Notes: a model not told the origin generated them from the sequence alone. Counted from the first letter of the stretch, positions 1 to 6,877 are shown. The stretch: DNA of 9,566 nt from Fidelibacterota bacterium (GCA_018263365.1 JAANXI010000090.1:1-9566); one strand, 5' to 3'. A program made the numbers and translations.

Positions 1-1572
1 ACAGAGTTCAGCCGTTCCGTACGGGACCAAAATGGCGTTTTTCAGGCCTGCCTGCATCGCTTCGTGGCGTTTTTCACGTTCCTCCTTGGTACCGGATGGC
101 ATCCGGGTTGCCTCCATGTAATCGTTGAAGGCATCCGTATCTTCGTCCACCTTTGCCAGCAGCCCGTCTTTGATCTCCTGTGCGCGGTTCGCCACCGGCT
201 TCAGGTCCTCTTCCACCTCTTCAGTACCCCGCTTCCCAATGGACAGATTGGATACCATGGATGACAATGCCGCTCCCAATGCTCCCGCCAGCGCGGAGAC
301 CGATCCGCCGCCGGGCGCAGCTGAGTCCCGCGATACTTCGTGCGCGAAGTCATCCGCCTTCATTCTGACCAGGGCGTCCTCATCCGTTTCCGGTAATCCG
401 ATGACCTTTTCCCCAACATCAATTTCAGTCTTATCCCGCAATCCCAGCGATTGGATGGCGGTCTCCAGGATGTCCATATAAGGAACGCCTGGTGAACGCC
501 CCTGCCGGTTCAGATAATATACTCCGGTATCAAGCAGCGCCTGGTACGGCACCAAACCAACGATTTCGCTGCCAGTAACGGTCAAACCGCGCTGCTCCGC
601 CAGCCGCTTTGTTTCTTCATACACCTGGTGTAGCGCAGTTACATTGTAATTTGTCATATTGATGGAGATCTGCGCACAATCAAACTCTTTGACGAACCAG
701 CCGATCGCCTTCACATGATCGAATTTTCCTGGCTTCTTTACGGAATTGCCAATCAAATCATTCTTATCATGTTCATGCGCTCTGAGCAACCAGTAAAGAT
801 CATAATCGTGTGCTTCTGCAGTGTGGTCCGCAACGTCATCGATGGACTTGGCTTCGAAGTCACACGATCCGCAAAAATACCTGTTCTCCTGATGCCGTTT
901 GATCTTCCCCTTGAAATAAAAGGGATCGATGTTTCCTTCTCTCACAGATCGCCCCTTTTTCCGGAGCTCAAAGGCAATATCCGTGGCGTAGACGGCTTCC
1001 CTGGTGTTCAGGTTGATGTTATATGCAATCAGAAATTCTCGCGCGCCCATCGCGGTACAGCCGGCTTTGGCGTTGAATTCCGCCGGACCGAAGTCGGGCT
1101 CCCACCTGGGATCCTGTAGTTTTTTCTCCATGCCCTCGTATTCACCCCGGCGAATGTTTGCAAGATTTTTTCGCTCCGGCTTTTGGGCTGAGTTTTCGTA
1201 CAGGAATACCGGGATCCCCAGTTCATCGCCGACCCGCTGACCAACCTCTTTGGCGATTTGGGTGCACTCCTCCATCGAGATATCCCTCACCGGCACAAAC
1301 GGGCAGACATCCGTGGCGCCCATCCGGGGATGAGACCCCTCGTGTTTCCGCATGTCAATGAGCTCACTGGCCTTTTTAAACCCCTGGAAAGCACCTTCTT
1401 TAACGGCGTCCGGACTTCCGATGAACGTCACGACCGTCCGGTTCATATCCGCGCCCGGATCGACGTCGAGCAACGTCACACCGTCCACGGATTTGATCTC
1501 ATCGACAATAGCATCAATGATTGATTGATCGCGGCCTTCGCTAAAATTCGGTACACATTCAACTAGCTGCAT
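1..1572 (-). CDS. ftcD: Formimidoyltransferase-cyclodeaminase (bifunctional FTCD), partial at left edge
   Basis: Cytosolic enzyme of histidine breakdown. It moves the formimino group of formiminoglutamate to tetrahydrofolate (N-terminal domain), then releases ammonia to give methenyl-THF (C-terminal domain). I translated 524 codons from the ATG at 1572; the frame is still open at base 1, so only a short C-terminus is missing (human FTCD is about 541 residues). Visible landmarks are VECVPNFSEGRD near the start, the HPRMGATDVCPF block with His81 at the position of human catalytic His82, a GARxFLIAYNINL block near residue 180, ALHQVYEETKRLAEQRG after the domain junction, and the cyclodeaminase signature SAAPGGGSVSALAGALGAAL around residues 417-436. 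AAGGAG lies 5-11 bases upstream of the ATG and fixes the start. Odd: about 70 extra residues (roughly 208-280) separate the two formimidoyltransferase subdomains and contain Cys234-x2-Cys237-x12-His250-x4-His255, a classic C2H2 zinc-finger spacing. No other histidine-utilisation gene is visible; the next upstream gene is unrelated. Confidence 0.95.
   Translation of the reverse strand, partial: MQLVECVPNFSEGRDQSIIDAIVDEIKSVDGVTLLDVDPGADMNRTVVTFIGSPDAVKEGAFQGFKKASELIDMRKHEGSHPRMGATDVCPFVPVRDISMEECTQIAKEVGQRVGDELGIPVFLYENSAQKPERKNLANIRRGEYEGMEKKLQDPRWEPDFGPAEFNAKAGCTAMGAREFLIAYNINLNTREAVYATDIAFELRKKGRSVREGNIDPFYFKGKIKRHQENRYFCGSCDFEAKSIDDVADHTAEAHDYDLYWLLRAHEHDKNDLIGNSVKKPGKFDHVKAIGWFVKEFDCAQISINMTNYNVTALHQVYEETKRLAEQRGLTVTGSEIVGLVPYQALLDTGVYYLNRQGRSPGVPYMDILETAIQSLGLRDKTEIDVGEKVIGLPETDEDALVRMKADDFAHEVSRDSAAPGGGSVSALAGALGAALSSMVSNLSIGKRGTEEVEEDLKPVANRAQEIKDGLLAKVDEDTDAFNDYMEATRMPSGTKEEREKRHEAMQAGLKNAILVPYGTAELC
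733..951 (-). other. Zinc-finger-like insertion inside FTCD
   Basis: This segment encodes residues about 208-280, between the N- and C-subdomains of the formimidoyltransferase half, where the human enzyme has only a short linker. It holds C-x2-C-x12-H-x4-H (Cys234, Cys237, His250, His255; bases 808-873) with an aromatic residue before the first Cys (Phe233) and a hydrophobic position (Val247) three residues before the first His, as in C2H2 fingers. Further His residues follow at 266 and 268. The reading frame is continuous and the flanking domain motifs are intact, so this is an insertion within a functional-looking protein. Zinc binding is inferred from residue spacing only. Confidence 0.7.
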
Positions 1573-1794
1573 TTTGATTTTCTCCTTCCGACGATTTCGG
1601 GATAACAGTTACATAGGCATAATTGCGCATAGATTCCGGCGATTGAACGGATATTAACATAACAATAAATGTAATGAAATCTTCGTTGAAAGGACAATAT
1701 AACTTAGCCTGAATAATTCATGAATTTTACAGACCAAGACCGTAATAACTGGTAAAGTGCTTCTATGCAACAGTTTGAGTACTGGTTCGGCGTT

Positions 1795-1851
1795 GACCCT
1801 TCCCCGCTGGGATCCCTTCCGGGACGACAAGCTCAGAATGACGCCTCGGGG
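1795..1851. repeat. Dispersed-repeat-like segment with GCTCAGAATGAC core
   Basis: The core at 1826-1842 (GACAAGCTCAGAATGAC) matches 2797-2813 (GACTAGCTCAGATTGAC) at 15 of 17 positions, in the same orientation. The wider block resembles the CGCTCAGGATGAC-type intergenic repeat that I recall from many environmental bacterial genomes; that resemblance is from memory. It has no coding potential that I believe. Confidence 0.45.
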
Positions 1852-2037
1852 TGTCACTCAGCCCATCGCTCCGGGAGGAGTCTCTGGTGAGAAAGATTGG
1901 CTTCTTCCTGTTCAAGGCATTTTGGGACGGATACCAGTACCTCATATAACGGAAATTCATGAATGAGTGCACTCCAAAAAGCACATCACCATTTAAATAT
2001 TTAGAGAATAACTCAAAATTCATGAGAATTTGAATAG

Positions 2038-2058
2038 CCCCGTCCGGCCGGGACGGGG
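2038..2058. repeat. Perfect GC-rich hairpin
   Basis: CCCCGTCC and GGACGGGG pair perfectly over 8 bp around a GGCCG loop. It lies downstream of the Nudix gene stop on the minus strand but has no following T-run in that direction. A REP-like palindrome is therefore as likely as a transcription terminator. Confidence 0.5.
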
Positions 2059-2081
2059 TAAGTTTGGAAACATATCAAAAT

Positions 2082-2101
2082 ATGGGGGCTTCAGCCCCTA
2101 T
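2082..2101. repeat. GGGGC-TTCA-GCCCC hairpin
   Basis: Five GC pairs, extended by one G-T and two A-T pairs, enclose a TTCA tetraloop. It lies 48 bases beyond the Nudix stop codon. Read on the minus strand, the stem is followed by an AT-rich stretch (ATTTTG), so it may help end that transcript. Its pairing with the neighbouring hairpin at 2038-2058 also fits a REP-like doublet. Confidence 0.45.
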
Positions 2102-2148
2102 TTGGAGCAGACTCATGAATAATTCAAGTTAGGCTAATTTGTGACGGC

Positions 2149-2700
2149 TCACGGGTCCGGGGTAGGGCGCCGCTGGTTGTACCAGTAGAACGCTGTTATT
2201 ACCAGTGAGTGAGTGATTATACGCCGAGATATTAATTCGGGGATTTCCGCGACAGGGGTACTCTGCATCTCTATTTCTTCGTATTTACCCAGGTTCGGCT
2301 CTTCAATTTGTTCTGCATTTTGGATGAGAAATGTATAGCACTGGTTCGTCTGAATGGCGGGATTTACGTCAGTCACCCCCAGCCGGACGGGCGAATCTCC
2401 GGCGTACCCGGTCTCCTCCAGCAGTTCCCGTGCTGCAGCCTTTTCCGGTGACTCATCACGGTCAATAATTCCGCCCGGTATCTCCAAGGTGATATTATCG
2501 GTGCCGTGCCGGTATTGCCTGATGAGCAAGACATCCCGGGATGCCGTTACAGCAATCACGTTCACCCAGTCCGGAGCATTGATGGTGATGAATTCACCTG
2601 TAACTCCGGATGCCGGAGACTTTCTATGCGATTTTTGTACCGTCAGGATATCCGTTTCGAGCAGTTGATCGGTTTGCAGCGTCCTCCACGGTTTTACCAT
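2149..2700 (-). CDS. Nudix hydrolase, ADP-ribose pyrophosphatase type
   Basis: Predicted cytosolic Mg-dependent hydrolase of 183 residues. The Nudix box is complete (G-x5-E-x7-R-E-x2-E-E-x-G): Gly77, Glu83, Arg91, Glu92, Glu95, Glu96, Gly98 and Tyr99. The preceding LLIRQYRHG and LEIPGG blocks are typical of ADP-sugar pyrophosphatases. Pro114 sits exactly 16 residues after Gly98, the spacing known to mark ADP-ribose pyrophosphatases. The likely reaction is ADP-ribose to AMP plus ribose 5-phosphate, although NDP-sugars are possible substrates. AAGGA, 6 bases before the ATG, supports the start. The gene appears to stand alone: a stem-loop separates it from the upstream membrane-protein gene, and gene-free DNA follows. 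Only the exact substrate is uncertain. Confidence 0.9.
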   Translation of the reverse strand: MVKPWRTLQTDQLLETDILTVQKSHRKSPASGVTGEFITINAPDWVNVIAVTASRDVLLIRQYRHGTDNITLEIPGGIIDRDESPEKAAARELLEETGYAGDSPVRLGVTDVNPAIQTNQCYTFLIQNAEQIEEPNLGKYEEIEMQSTPVAEIPELISRRIITHSLVITAFYWYNQRRPTPDP

Positions 2701-2775
2701 ATATCATTCCTTCGCTTGTGGTATTTTACTGCGAAATAATTCAGTCAGGTGAGAATCTCAAAACAGGTTGAGTAC

Positions 2776-2832
2776 TTGGTCAAGGGAGTCCTCTTCGACT
2801 AGCTCAGATTGACTTCCTTGACCAAATTTTTT
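2776..2832. terminator. Long stem-loop with T-run (possible terminator made from a repeat)
   Basis: The arms 2776-2790 and 2811-2825 pair at 14 of 15 positions around a 20-base loop, followed by six T at 2827-2832 on the plus strand. It separates the end of the unknown membrane-protein gene (2838) from the Nudix start (2700). The T-run is oriented for plus-strand transcription, although both flanking genes are on the minus strand; in the minus direction only an A-run before the stem is present. The loop and right arm contain the 17-base core shared with 1826-1842, so a repeat copy may form or serve as the terminator. Confidence 0.45.
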
Positions 2833-2837
2833 CGGAA

Positions 2838-3374
2838 TCAGGAACTATTTTCCAGCCTTTTCAACCTGTCATAAGCCTGAGTGAACTGGTCTTCGGCTTT
2901 TTCCAGGAAAGTATGCGCTTCATCAATATATCCATCCACAGATGTAGACCAAACCCGGTTCAGGTATCGCTCCCCGGCGGCGTAATGGCTCATGATGTCC
3001 GCATAATCCTGGAGCGTATAGGCGTGACCGATGCTCTCCCGGGCATCGACAAAGGTATTCAGGTCTTCAATGAAGGTCTCGTCAATGATATCGTGCAGAT
3101 CATACACATTGATTTCTGACTTCCGGGCGTTCAGGTCGCGGGCGTTTTGCACAACCTTTTTCAGACTCTCATCAAGAGTCCGGATATTGGCAGCAACGGC
3201 TTCTTCCTCACCGGCGATTTTTCTTTCGCCTACCTGGACTAAAGCCACGCCAATCAAACCCACGACTAACCCAGGCAGAAACCAGGCCCAGTTGATAGTC
3301 CATTCATGCAGTACAGTAATATATGATCCGGCAAGAAAACTTACGGTGATCAGTATTAATCCAATACGTTTCAT
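2838..3374 (-). CDS. Unknown two-helix membrane protein coupled to an OPT transporter
   Basis: 178 residues; I do not recognise a named family. Residues about 3-22 and 29-47 are hydrophobic helices. The first could be a signal anchor, and the pair forms a short hairpin with few residues between. The rest (about 50-178) is hydrophilic and probably mostly helical, with an Ala/Glu/Lys-rich stretch around 55-90 that could coil and a Tyr-rich C-terminal part. Its ATG lies one base after the stop of the transporter gene, and its GGGAGG ribosome-binding site is formed by the final Gly-Gly codons of that gene. This predicts translational coupling and a role with the transporter, perhaps as accessory or stability subunit. 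The role is inferred from position only. Confidence 0.8.
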   Translation of the reverse strand: MKRIGLILITVSFLAGSYITVLHEWTINWAWFLPGLVVGLIGVALVQVGERKIAGEEEAVAANIRTLDESLKKVVQNARDLNARKSEINVYDLHDIIDETFIEDLNTFVDARESIGHAYTLQDYADIMSHYAAGERYLNRVWSTSVDGYIDEAHTFLEKAEDQFTQAYDRLKRLENSS

Positions 3375-3375
3375 A

Positions 3376-5115
3376 TCAACCTCCCACTGCGCCGGTTATG
3401 ACATAATACAATGCAAATCCGACTCCGACTAACGCTTCACCCACAATCAGTCCTGCGGCGATCGGAATACCAACATCGTGGCTGTATTTAGGGCCTTTTT
3501 TCCAGTCAACGACTAATCGGAGCACCGTTCCAATGGTGTAAGTCAGGACAATGTTAAACGGCAGGTAAAACCCAAGCCCAACCAGGATGCCGAGGCCGCC
3601 GATGCCGCTGGCGCTCAGGATGGCGCCCAGTCCTGCCCCGGCAATGTATTTCTGCACCGGCACTTCGCCGCCCAGAATTCCGCTGATCATGCTGGCAAGC
3701 GCTTGTCCCTGCGGAGCAGGCAACCGTTCGGAACCCATGCCGTAGGCGCGGTGCAATACAAAAATCAATCCCATGATAAGAATCGGTCCCAGCCAGATAC
3801 CCAGATACTGCCCAATCTGCTGCATCTTGGGAGACGCGCCCACCAGATAGCCGGTCTTGAGGTCCATCATCATATCCGTGGCCTGCGCCATCGCCACGCA
3901 CATGGCTGCGCCAACCATCATGGAGGCGATAACCGTCTCTCTATCTCCCATTCCGCTTGCGATAAATATCAAGATGGTTATTCCGATGAGCGTCATACCA
4001 CTGAGCGGCGACCAGTTGGTGCGACCGATACATTCAGCCAGGATCACTCCTGCCATCCAGATCCAGAGCGTACCGAGCAGCGCCATAAATCCGCCGCGAA
4101 TCCAACCCATGTGTTCGGTGGAGATGCGGGCGATAATAAACAATACGACAAACGCACCCACAATCCCCACGTACAATAATTTAATCGGGAGTTCATCCTG
4201 CGAGAGTTCTGATTTGGTTTTTGACGCAGTCTGCATACTCCTAATCGCGCTGACAATCAACGGAAACGCCAGGATGATCCCGGCCAGCGCGCCGCCAATC
4301 AGCATCCCGATGCCCACCGGTTTGAAGAGCGTTTCGCGCAGATAGACCGGCATACTCTCTCCTGCGGACGCCAGCGCCGCCGCATCCGGCAGCATCCCCT
4401 GGGTGGACAAGATCGGCGACAGAATCCAGTAGCAGACGTATCCGCCAATGATAAAGTAGACGCCGCCCTTTCCTGCGAGAAAGCCGACACCGATGGTCAG
4501 AAGCGAGATATACCAGACGCCGTTCATGTAGGACGGCATTCCCAGCCACTCGCCAAGCGGCAGGTTGCCGACGCCGGTATACTTGCTGATAAAATGCACG
4601 ATCCCGCTCACCACGGCGCCACCGATAAGGAGCATCGCCTTGTGAATTCCGGCGCCCGGCGATTTTAGGATGGCTGCCACCGCAATTCCGCCGGGATACG
4701 CCAGCCGGTTGTAATCGATCATCTGCTTCCGCAGCGGAATGATAAACGCAATGCCCAGGAATCCCCCGGCGATACAGGCGAGCACCAGCAAATAGGGATT
4801 GAAATCCGTATAGCCGAGGATAAACAGCGCCGGGACGGAGAACATCATCCCTGCCGACGCGCCGTTCACGCCGCTGGCAATCGTCTGGTTAATATTATTT
4901 TCCACGATACTGTTCCGCCGCATGATGCCCCGGAGAATTCCGAATCCCAGAATTGCTGCTAGCTCCGATCCCTCAATGGAAAATCCCAGAATCAGGCTGG
5001 CGTAGCCGATGCTCAGCGCAATGAGCGCACCGAGCACATATCCGACTAACACCGCCGGCAGAGAAAGTTCCGGATACGGTCCGTAACGTACTACCTGGTC
5101 GTTTGAAGAAGCCAA
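3376..5115 (-). CDS. OPT-family transporter (oligopeptide / metal-chelate permease type)
   Basis: Inner-membrane secondary transporter of 579 residues with about 14-16 hydrophobic segments. Family-like features are ENNINQTIASG followed by the SVPALFILG helix near residues 70-100, the GGFLGIAFIIPLRKQMI helix near 120, LAYPGG shortly after, and a Gly-rich C-terminal pair of helices (IGGLGILVGLGFYLPFN). The OPT superfamily moves peptides or metal chelates with protons; substrate cannot be read from the sequence. The start is TTG at 5115: an in-frame TGA lies six codons upstream, the nearby ATG at 5125 is out of frame, and AGGA sits 9 bases before the TTG. The protein begins with the expected soluble PYPELSLPAVLVG lead-in. 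It is first in an operon with the unknown membrane protein and diverges from the DUF5020 gene. Confidence 0.92.
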   Translation of the reverse strand: MASSNDQVVRYGPYPELSLPAVLVGYVLGALIALSIGYASLILGFSIEGSELAAILGFGILRGIMRRNSIVENNINQTIASGVNGASAGMMFSVPALFILGYTDFNPYLLVLACIAGGFLGIAFIIPLRKQMIDYNRLAYPGGIAVAAILKSPGAGIHKAMLLIGGAVVSGIVHFISKYTGVGNLPLGEWLGMPSYMNGVWYISLLTIGVGFLAGKGGVYFIIGGYVCYWILSPILSTQGMLPDAAALASAGESMPVYLRETLFKPVGIGMLIGGALAGIILAFPLIVSAIRSMQTASKTKSELSQDELPIKLLYVGIVGAFVVLFIIARISTEHMGWIRGGFMALLGTLWIWMAGVILAECIGRTNWSPLSGMTLIGITILIFIASGMGDRETVIASMMVGAAMCVAMAQATDMMMDLKTGYLVGASPKMQQIGQYLGIWLGPILIMGLIFVLHRAYGMGSERLPAPQGQALASMISGILGGEVPVQKYIAGAGLGAILSASGIGGLGILVGLGFYLPFNIVLTYTIGTVLRLVVDWKKGPKYSHDVGIPIAAGLIVGEALVGVGFALYYVITGAVGG

Positions 5116-5371
5116 GACTGTCCATCCTGTTCAACAATTCAGCAAACTGTACCTGTATAAATTCAGACCACCAACGAATGTGCTAAATGTAATTCATCGG
5201 ACAGAAGATTTGAACAAAAAATCACGTCGTTTGTAAATCAATTTGGGGTATCAAAACCTTTACTTCCATGTTCAGGAAATTGTAACTTTTATTTCCTCGT
5301 TCTGCGGCAACTGTTCCAGTATACCGCGCTGTAAGGACGAGTAAATAATCAGACAGGGAGCGTTCTATCCT
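5116..5371. promoter_or_regulatory. Divergent upstream region (OPT unit / DUF5020 unit)
   Basis: This 256-base gap separates two outward-facing units and must hold both promoters if each is transcribed from here. It is AT-rich in the middle (about 5200-5300). I found no convincing sigma-70 pair at proper spacing; TATACC at about 5320 on the plus strand is a weak -10 candidate. A GGGAG ribosome-binding site precedes the DUF5020 ATG by 11 bases. No riboswitch structure was recognised. Confidence 0.35.
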
Positions 5372-6043
5372 ATGAAAAGATACATAGCAATCACCGTAAT
5401 GCTGCTGTCCGCCGGACCGTTAATGGGACAAAACTTTCAATTCCACTATGATTTCGGTGAAAACCGGGATTACGTGACCACTACCCTCGAGATGATCAAA
5501 CCGGACGAGTACGGCGCCACGTTCTGGTTTATCGATATGGACTACGACTACCAGCACAATGAGGCCCACCGGAGCATGTCCCTCTCCTATCTGGAGATCG
5601 CCCGGTACATTGTACTTCCGTTTTCCGAAAAATTATCTGCTACTGCTCAGTATAACGACGGAATTGTGATGAATTTTCCGCTGGGGCCGATCTGGCTGTT
5701 CGGCGTCAGTTATCCGGTGCAAATCGGACAGGTGGTACTGAATACCGATCTCCTGTATCGAACCGCCTTTGATTCGGATACGCCGGACTTTCAGTTTACA
5801 ACGGTCTGGTTCGAGTCGTTCTTTGAAGACAAGATCACCTTTGCAGGATACATCGACATCTGGTCGCAGGATGAGGCAGGCGACGCCGGGAAGAAACTGG
5901 TGTTCCAGGGTGAGCCGCAGCTCTGGTACAACATCGGGGAACACCTGTCTTTAGGGAGCGAGGTCGAACTGAGCTTGAATTTTATTCCCGGTACCACCGA
6001 TCTTCAGGTAATGCCGACTCTCGGTTTGAAATGGCAATTTTAA
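5372..6043 (+). CDS. DUF5020-family outer-membrane beta-barrel protein
   Basis: 223 residues with a signal peptide (Lys2-Arg3, hydrophobic core 5-18, cleavage probably near Gly19-Gln20) and a mature part of alternating aromatic beta-strand segments ending in Trp-Gln-Phe, the C-terminal Phe typical of outer-membrane barrels. The opening FQFHYDFGENRDYVTTTLEM and the FIDMDYDY segment match what I know of DUF5020, a family related to Tsx-like nucleoside channels. It is followed after 20 bases by the remains of an NCS2 purine-type permease, which suggests a role in bringing purines or nucleosides across the outer membrane. Family assignment is from recalled motifs; the substrate is inferred from context. 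Confidence 0.82.
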   Translation: MKRYIAITVMLLSAGPLMGQNFQFHYDFGENRDYVTTTLEMIKPDEYGATFWFIDMDYDYQHNEAHRSMSLSYLEIARYIVLPFSEKLSATAQYNDGIVMNFPLGPIWLFGVSYPVQIGQVVLNTDLLYRTAFDSDTPDFQFTTVWFESFFEDKITFAGYIDIWSQDEAGDAGKKLVFQGEPQLWYNIGEHLSLGSEVELSLNFIPGTTDLQVMPTLGLKWQF

Positions 6044-6063
6044 ATCGGATGGCAGGTTGATCC

Positions 6064-6468
6064 ATGGAACAATTTTTTCGCCTCAAAGAGAACGGAACAA
6101 GCGTTCGGACCGAAGTGATTGCCGGGATTACCACCTTCCTCGCCGCCATGTACATCATCGTGGTAAATCCCGCCATTCTCAGTGACGCCGGGATGCCGTT
6201 TAACGGAGTGTTGACCGCCACGGTGATCGTATTAGTCGGCGTGTTTATGATGAAACCGGTGCAGCAGATCAACTGGCGGGAATTCGACGACGCAATTCCG
6301 GCGTTTTTTTCTCTGACGCTTATTCCATTGACGTACTCAATCACTCAAGGCATCATCTGGGGATTTTTGAGCTGGACAGTCGTCAAACTGGCGCTCGGCA
6401 AAACTGAAGAAGTCACCCCAATGCTGCTGATTATTGATGTTTTCGCGATTCTGGCGCTGTTTGTATAA
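6064..6468 (+). pseudogene. Internally deleted NCS2-family purine permease remnant
   Basis: 134 residues where NCS2 (AzgA/PbuG-like) permeases have about 430-450. Residues 1-50 are the normal N-terminus of the family: FFRLKENGTSVRTEVIAG, the first helix TTFLAAMYIIVVNPAILS, then GMPFNGV. From about residue 55 the sequence is the normal C-terminus: VGVFMMKPVQQINWREFDD, AIPAFFSLTLIPLTYSI and the ITQGIIWGFLSWTVVKLALG helix. The roughly 300 residues between, carrying most helices and the substrate site, are absent, and the two parts are joined in frame around bases 6211-6238 without a stop. It cannot transport purines in the usual way. Either a recent in-frame deletion left a fragment, or the cut arose in assembly. 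An AGG-type ribosome-binding site precedes the ATG, and it lies 20 bases after the DUF5020 gene as an expected operon partner. Confidence 0.85.
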
Positions 6469-6481
6469 CTACAGTGTTATC

Positions 6482-6540
6482 GTGTTACCGTGTTCGGGTG
6501 TTCAAGTTAAAGGCAGTGTTCGGGTGTTCAAGTGTTCAGG
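6482..6540. repeat. GTGTTC direct-repeat cluster
   Basis: The 18-base string GTGTTCGGGTGTTCAAGT occurs exactly twice (6490-6507 and 6516-6533), followed by GTGTTCAGG at 6532-6540 and preceded by GTGTTACC at 6482-6489. The pattern suggests slippage- or duplication-driven growth of an eight-to-nine-base unit. Confidence 0.8.
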
Positions 6541-6619
6541 TATTAAGTTTCCGGTTCCATAAAGTGTGGTGTTTATCAGTCTTTTCTTTGAGTCTTTGCT
6601 ACTCTGTGAGAGATTGCTG

Positions 6620-6647
6620 GAAACTCGAAACTTGAAACTTAAAACTG
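6620..6647. repeat. Tandem heptamer repeat GAAACTT
   Basis: Four consecutive 7-base units read GAAACTC, GAAACTT, GAAACTT, AAAACTG. The unit is a multiple of neither 2 nor 3, and the tract is non-coding. It is too short, and without spacers, to be a CRISPR array. Confidence 0.8.
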
Positions 6648-6680
6648 AAGGGATCTAACTGAATCTAGTTGCGTGCAGTT

Positions 6681-6774
6681 ACTCCTCACTTTTCACTTCT
6701 GCGTTTTCACCTTTTCACTTTTTCCCTTCTTCTCTCTGCCTTCTCCCTGTCATCTCACGTTTCCCATCTCCCAC
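6681..6774. repeat. Pyrimidine-rich tract with TTTTCAC units
   Basis: About 94 bases are strongly C/T-biased on the plus strand. TTTTCAC recurs at 6690-6696, 6704-6710 and 6712-6718, then grades into CTTCT/CTCC runs. Such tracts can be slippage-prone or form unusual DNA structure; no gene or known signal was recognised. Confidence 0.6.
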
Positions 6775-6877
6775 CGGTTCAAACTATATCACCTTAACAC
6801 AATAACACGGTAATACTGGTGTTTCCTACACCCTATTTCCAAAACACTCCGGGGTCATTCATGTCAATTCTTGGATC

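Larger units (their letters stand above)
1699..2136. repeat. Inverted-repeat-bounded intergenic element (MITE-like or decayed mobile DNA)
   Basis: The 576-base gap between two minus-strand genes holds no credible gene. Its ends carry imperfect inverted repeats: left 1699-1726 and right 2111-2138 share, in opposite orientation, a block of the form TCATGAAT-n-ATTCA plus AGGCTAA, with a 4-base offset between the blocks. The ten-base palindrome ATTCATGAAT occurs at 1716-1725 and 1955-1964, with variants at 2018-2027 and 2111-2120. The interior includes a block like a dispersed intergenic repeat (1795-1851) and two GC-rich hairpins near the right end. No transposase remnant was found in any frame and no clear target-site duplication is visible, so mobile origin is inference. 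The FTCD promoter should lie near its left end (1573-1700), but no convincing -35/-10 pair stands out. Confidence 0.45.
6474..6816. repeat. Patterned intergenic spacer bounded by 21-bp imperfect inverted repeats
   Basis: The arms 6474-6494 and 6796-6816 match in inverted orientation at 17 of 21 positions; each is built from GTGTTA-like 8-9-base units. Between them lie GTGTTC-type direct repeats, tandem heptamers and a pyrimidine tract, listed separately. No gene is present from 6469 to 6877. The spacer sits between convergent genes (deleted permease, plus; e(P4)-like phosphatase, minus), where terminators would be expected, but no classical hairpin plus T-run is seen. Confidence 0.5.

Noticed and set aside
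715..1119. 134-codon plus-strand frame
   Set aside because: Antisense to FTCD, whose frame is confirmed by conserved motifs on both sides.
1763..2023. 86-codon minus-strand frame in the 1573-2148 gap
   Set aside because: It runs through the repeat segment and hairpin-rich DNA, lacks a ribosome-binding site and has no protein-like pattern.
3703..4345. Overlapping plus-strand frames of about 160 codons
   Set aside because: Shadows of the OPT transporter gene; His/Arg-rich or low-complexity products without motifs.
5116..5371. Purine riboswitch ahead of the DUF5020-permease unit
   Set aside because: No conserved purine-aptamer stem and loop pattern could be found.
6482..6718. Possible CRISPR array
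   Set aside because: Repeat units are 7-18 bases, tandem or irregular, without equal-sized unique spacers.
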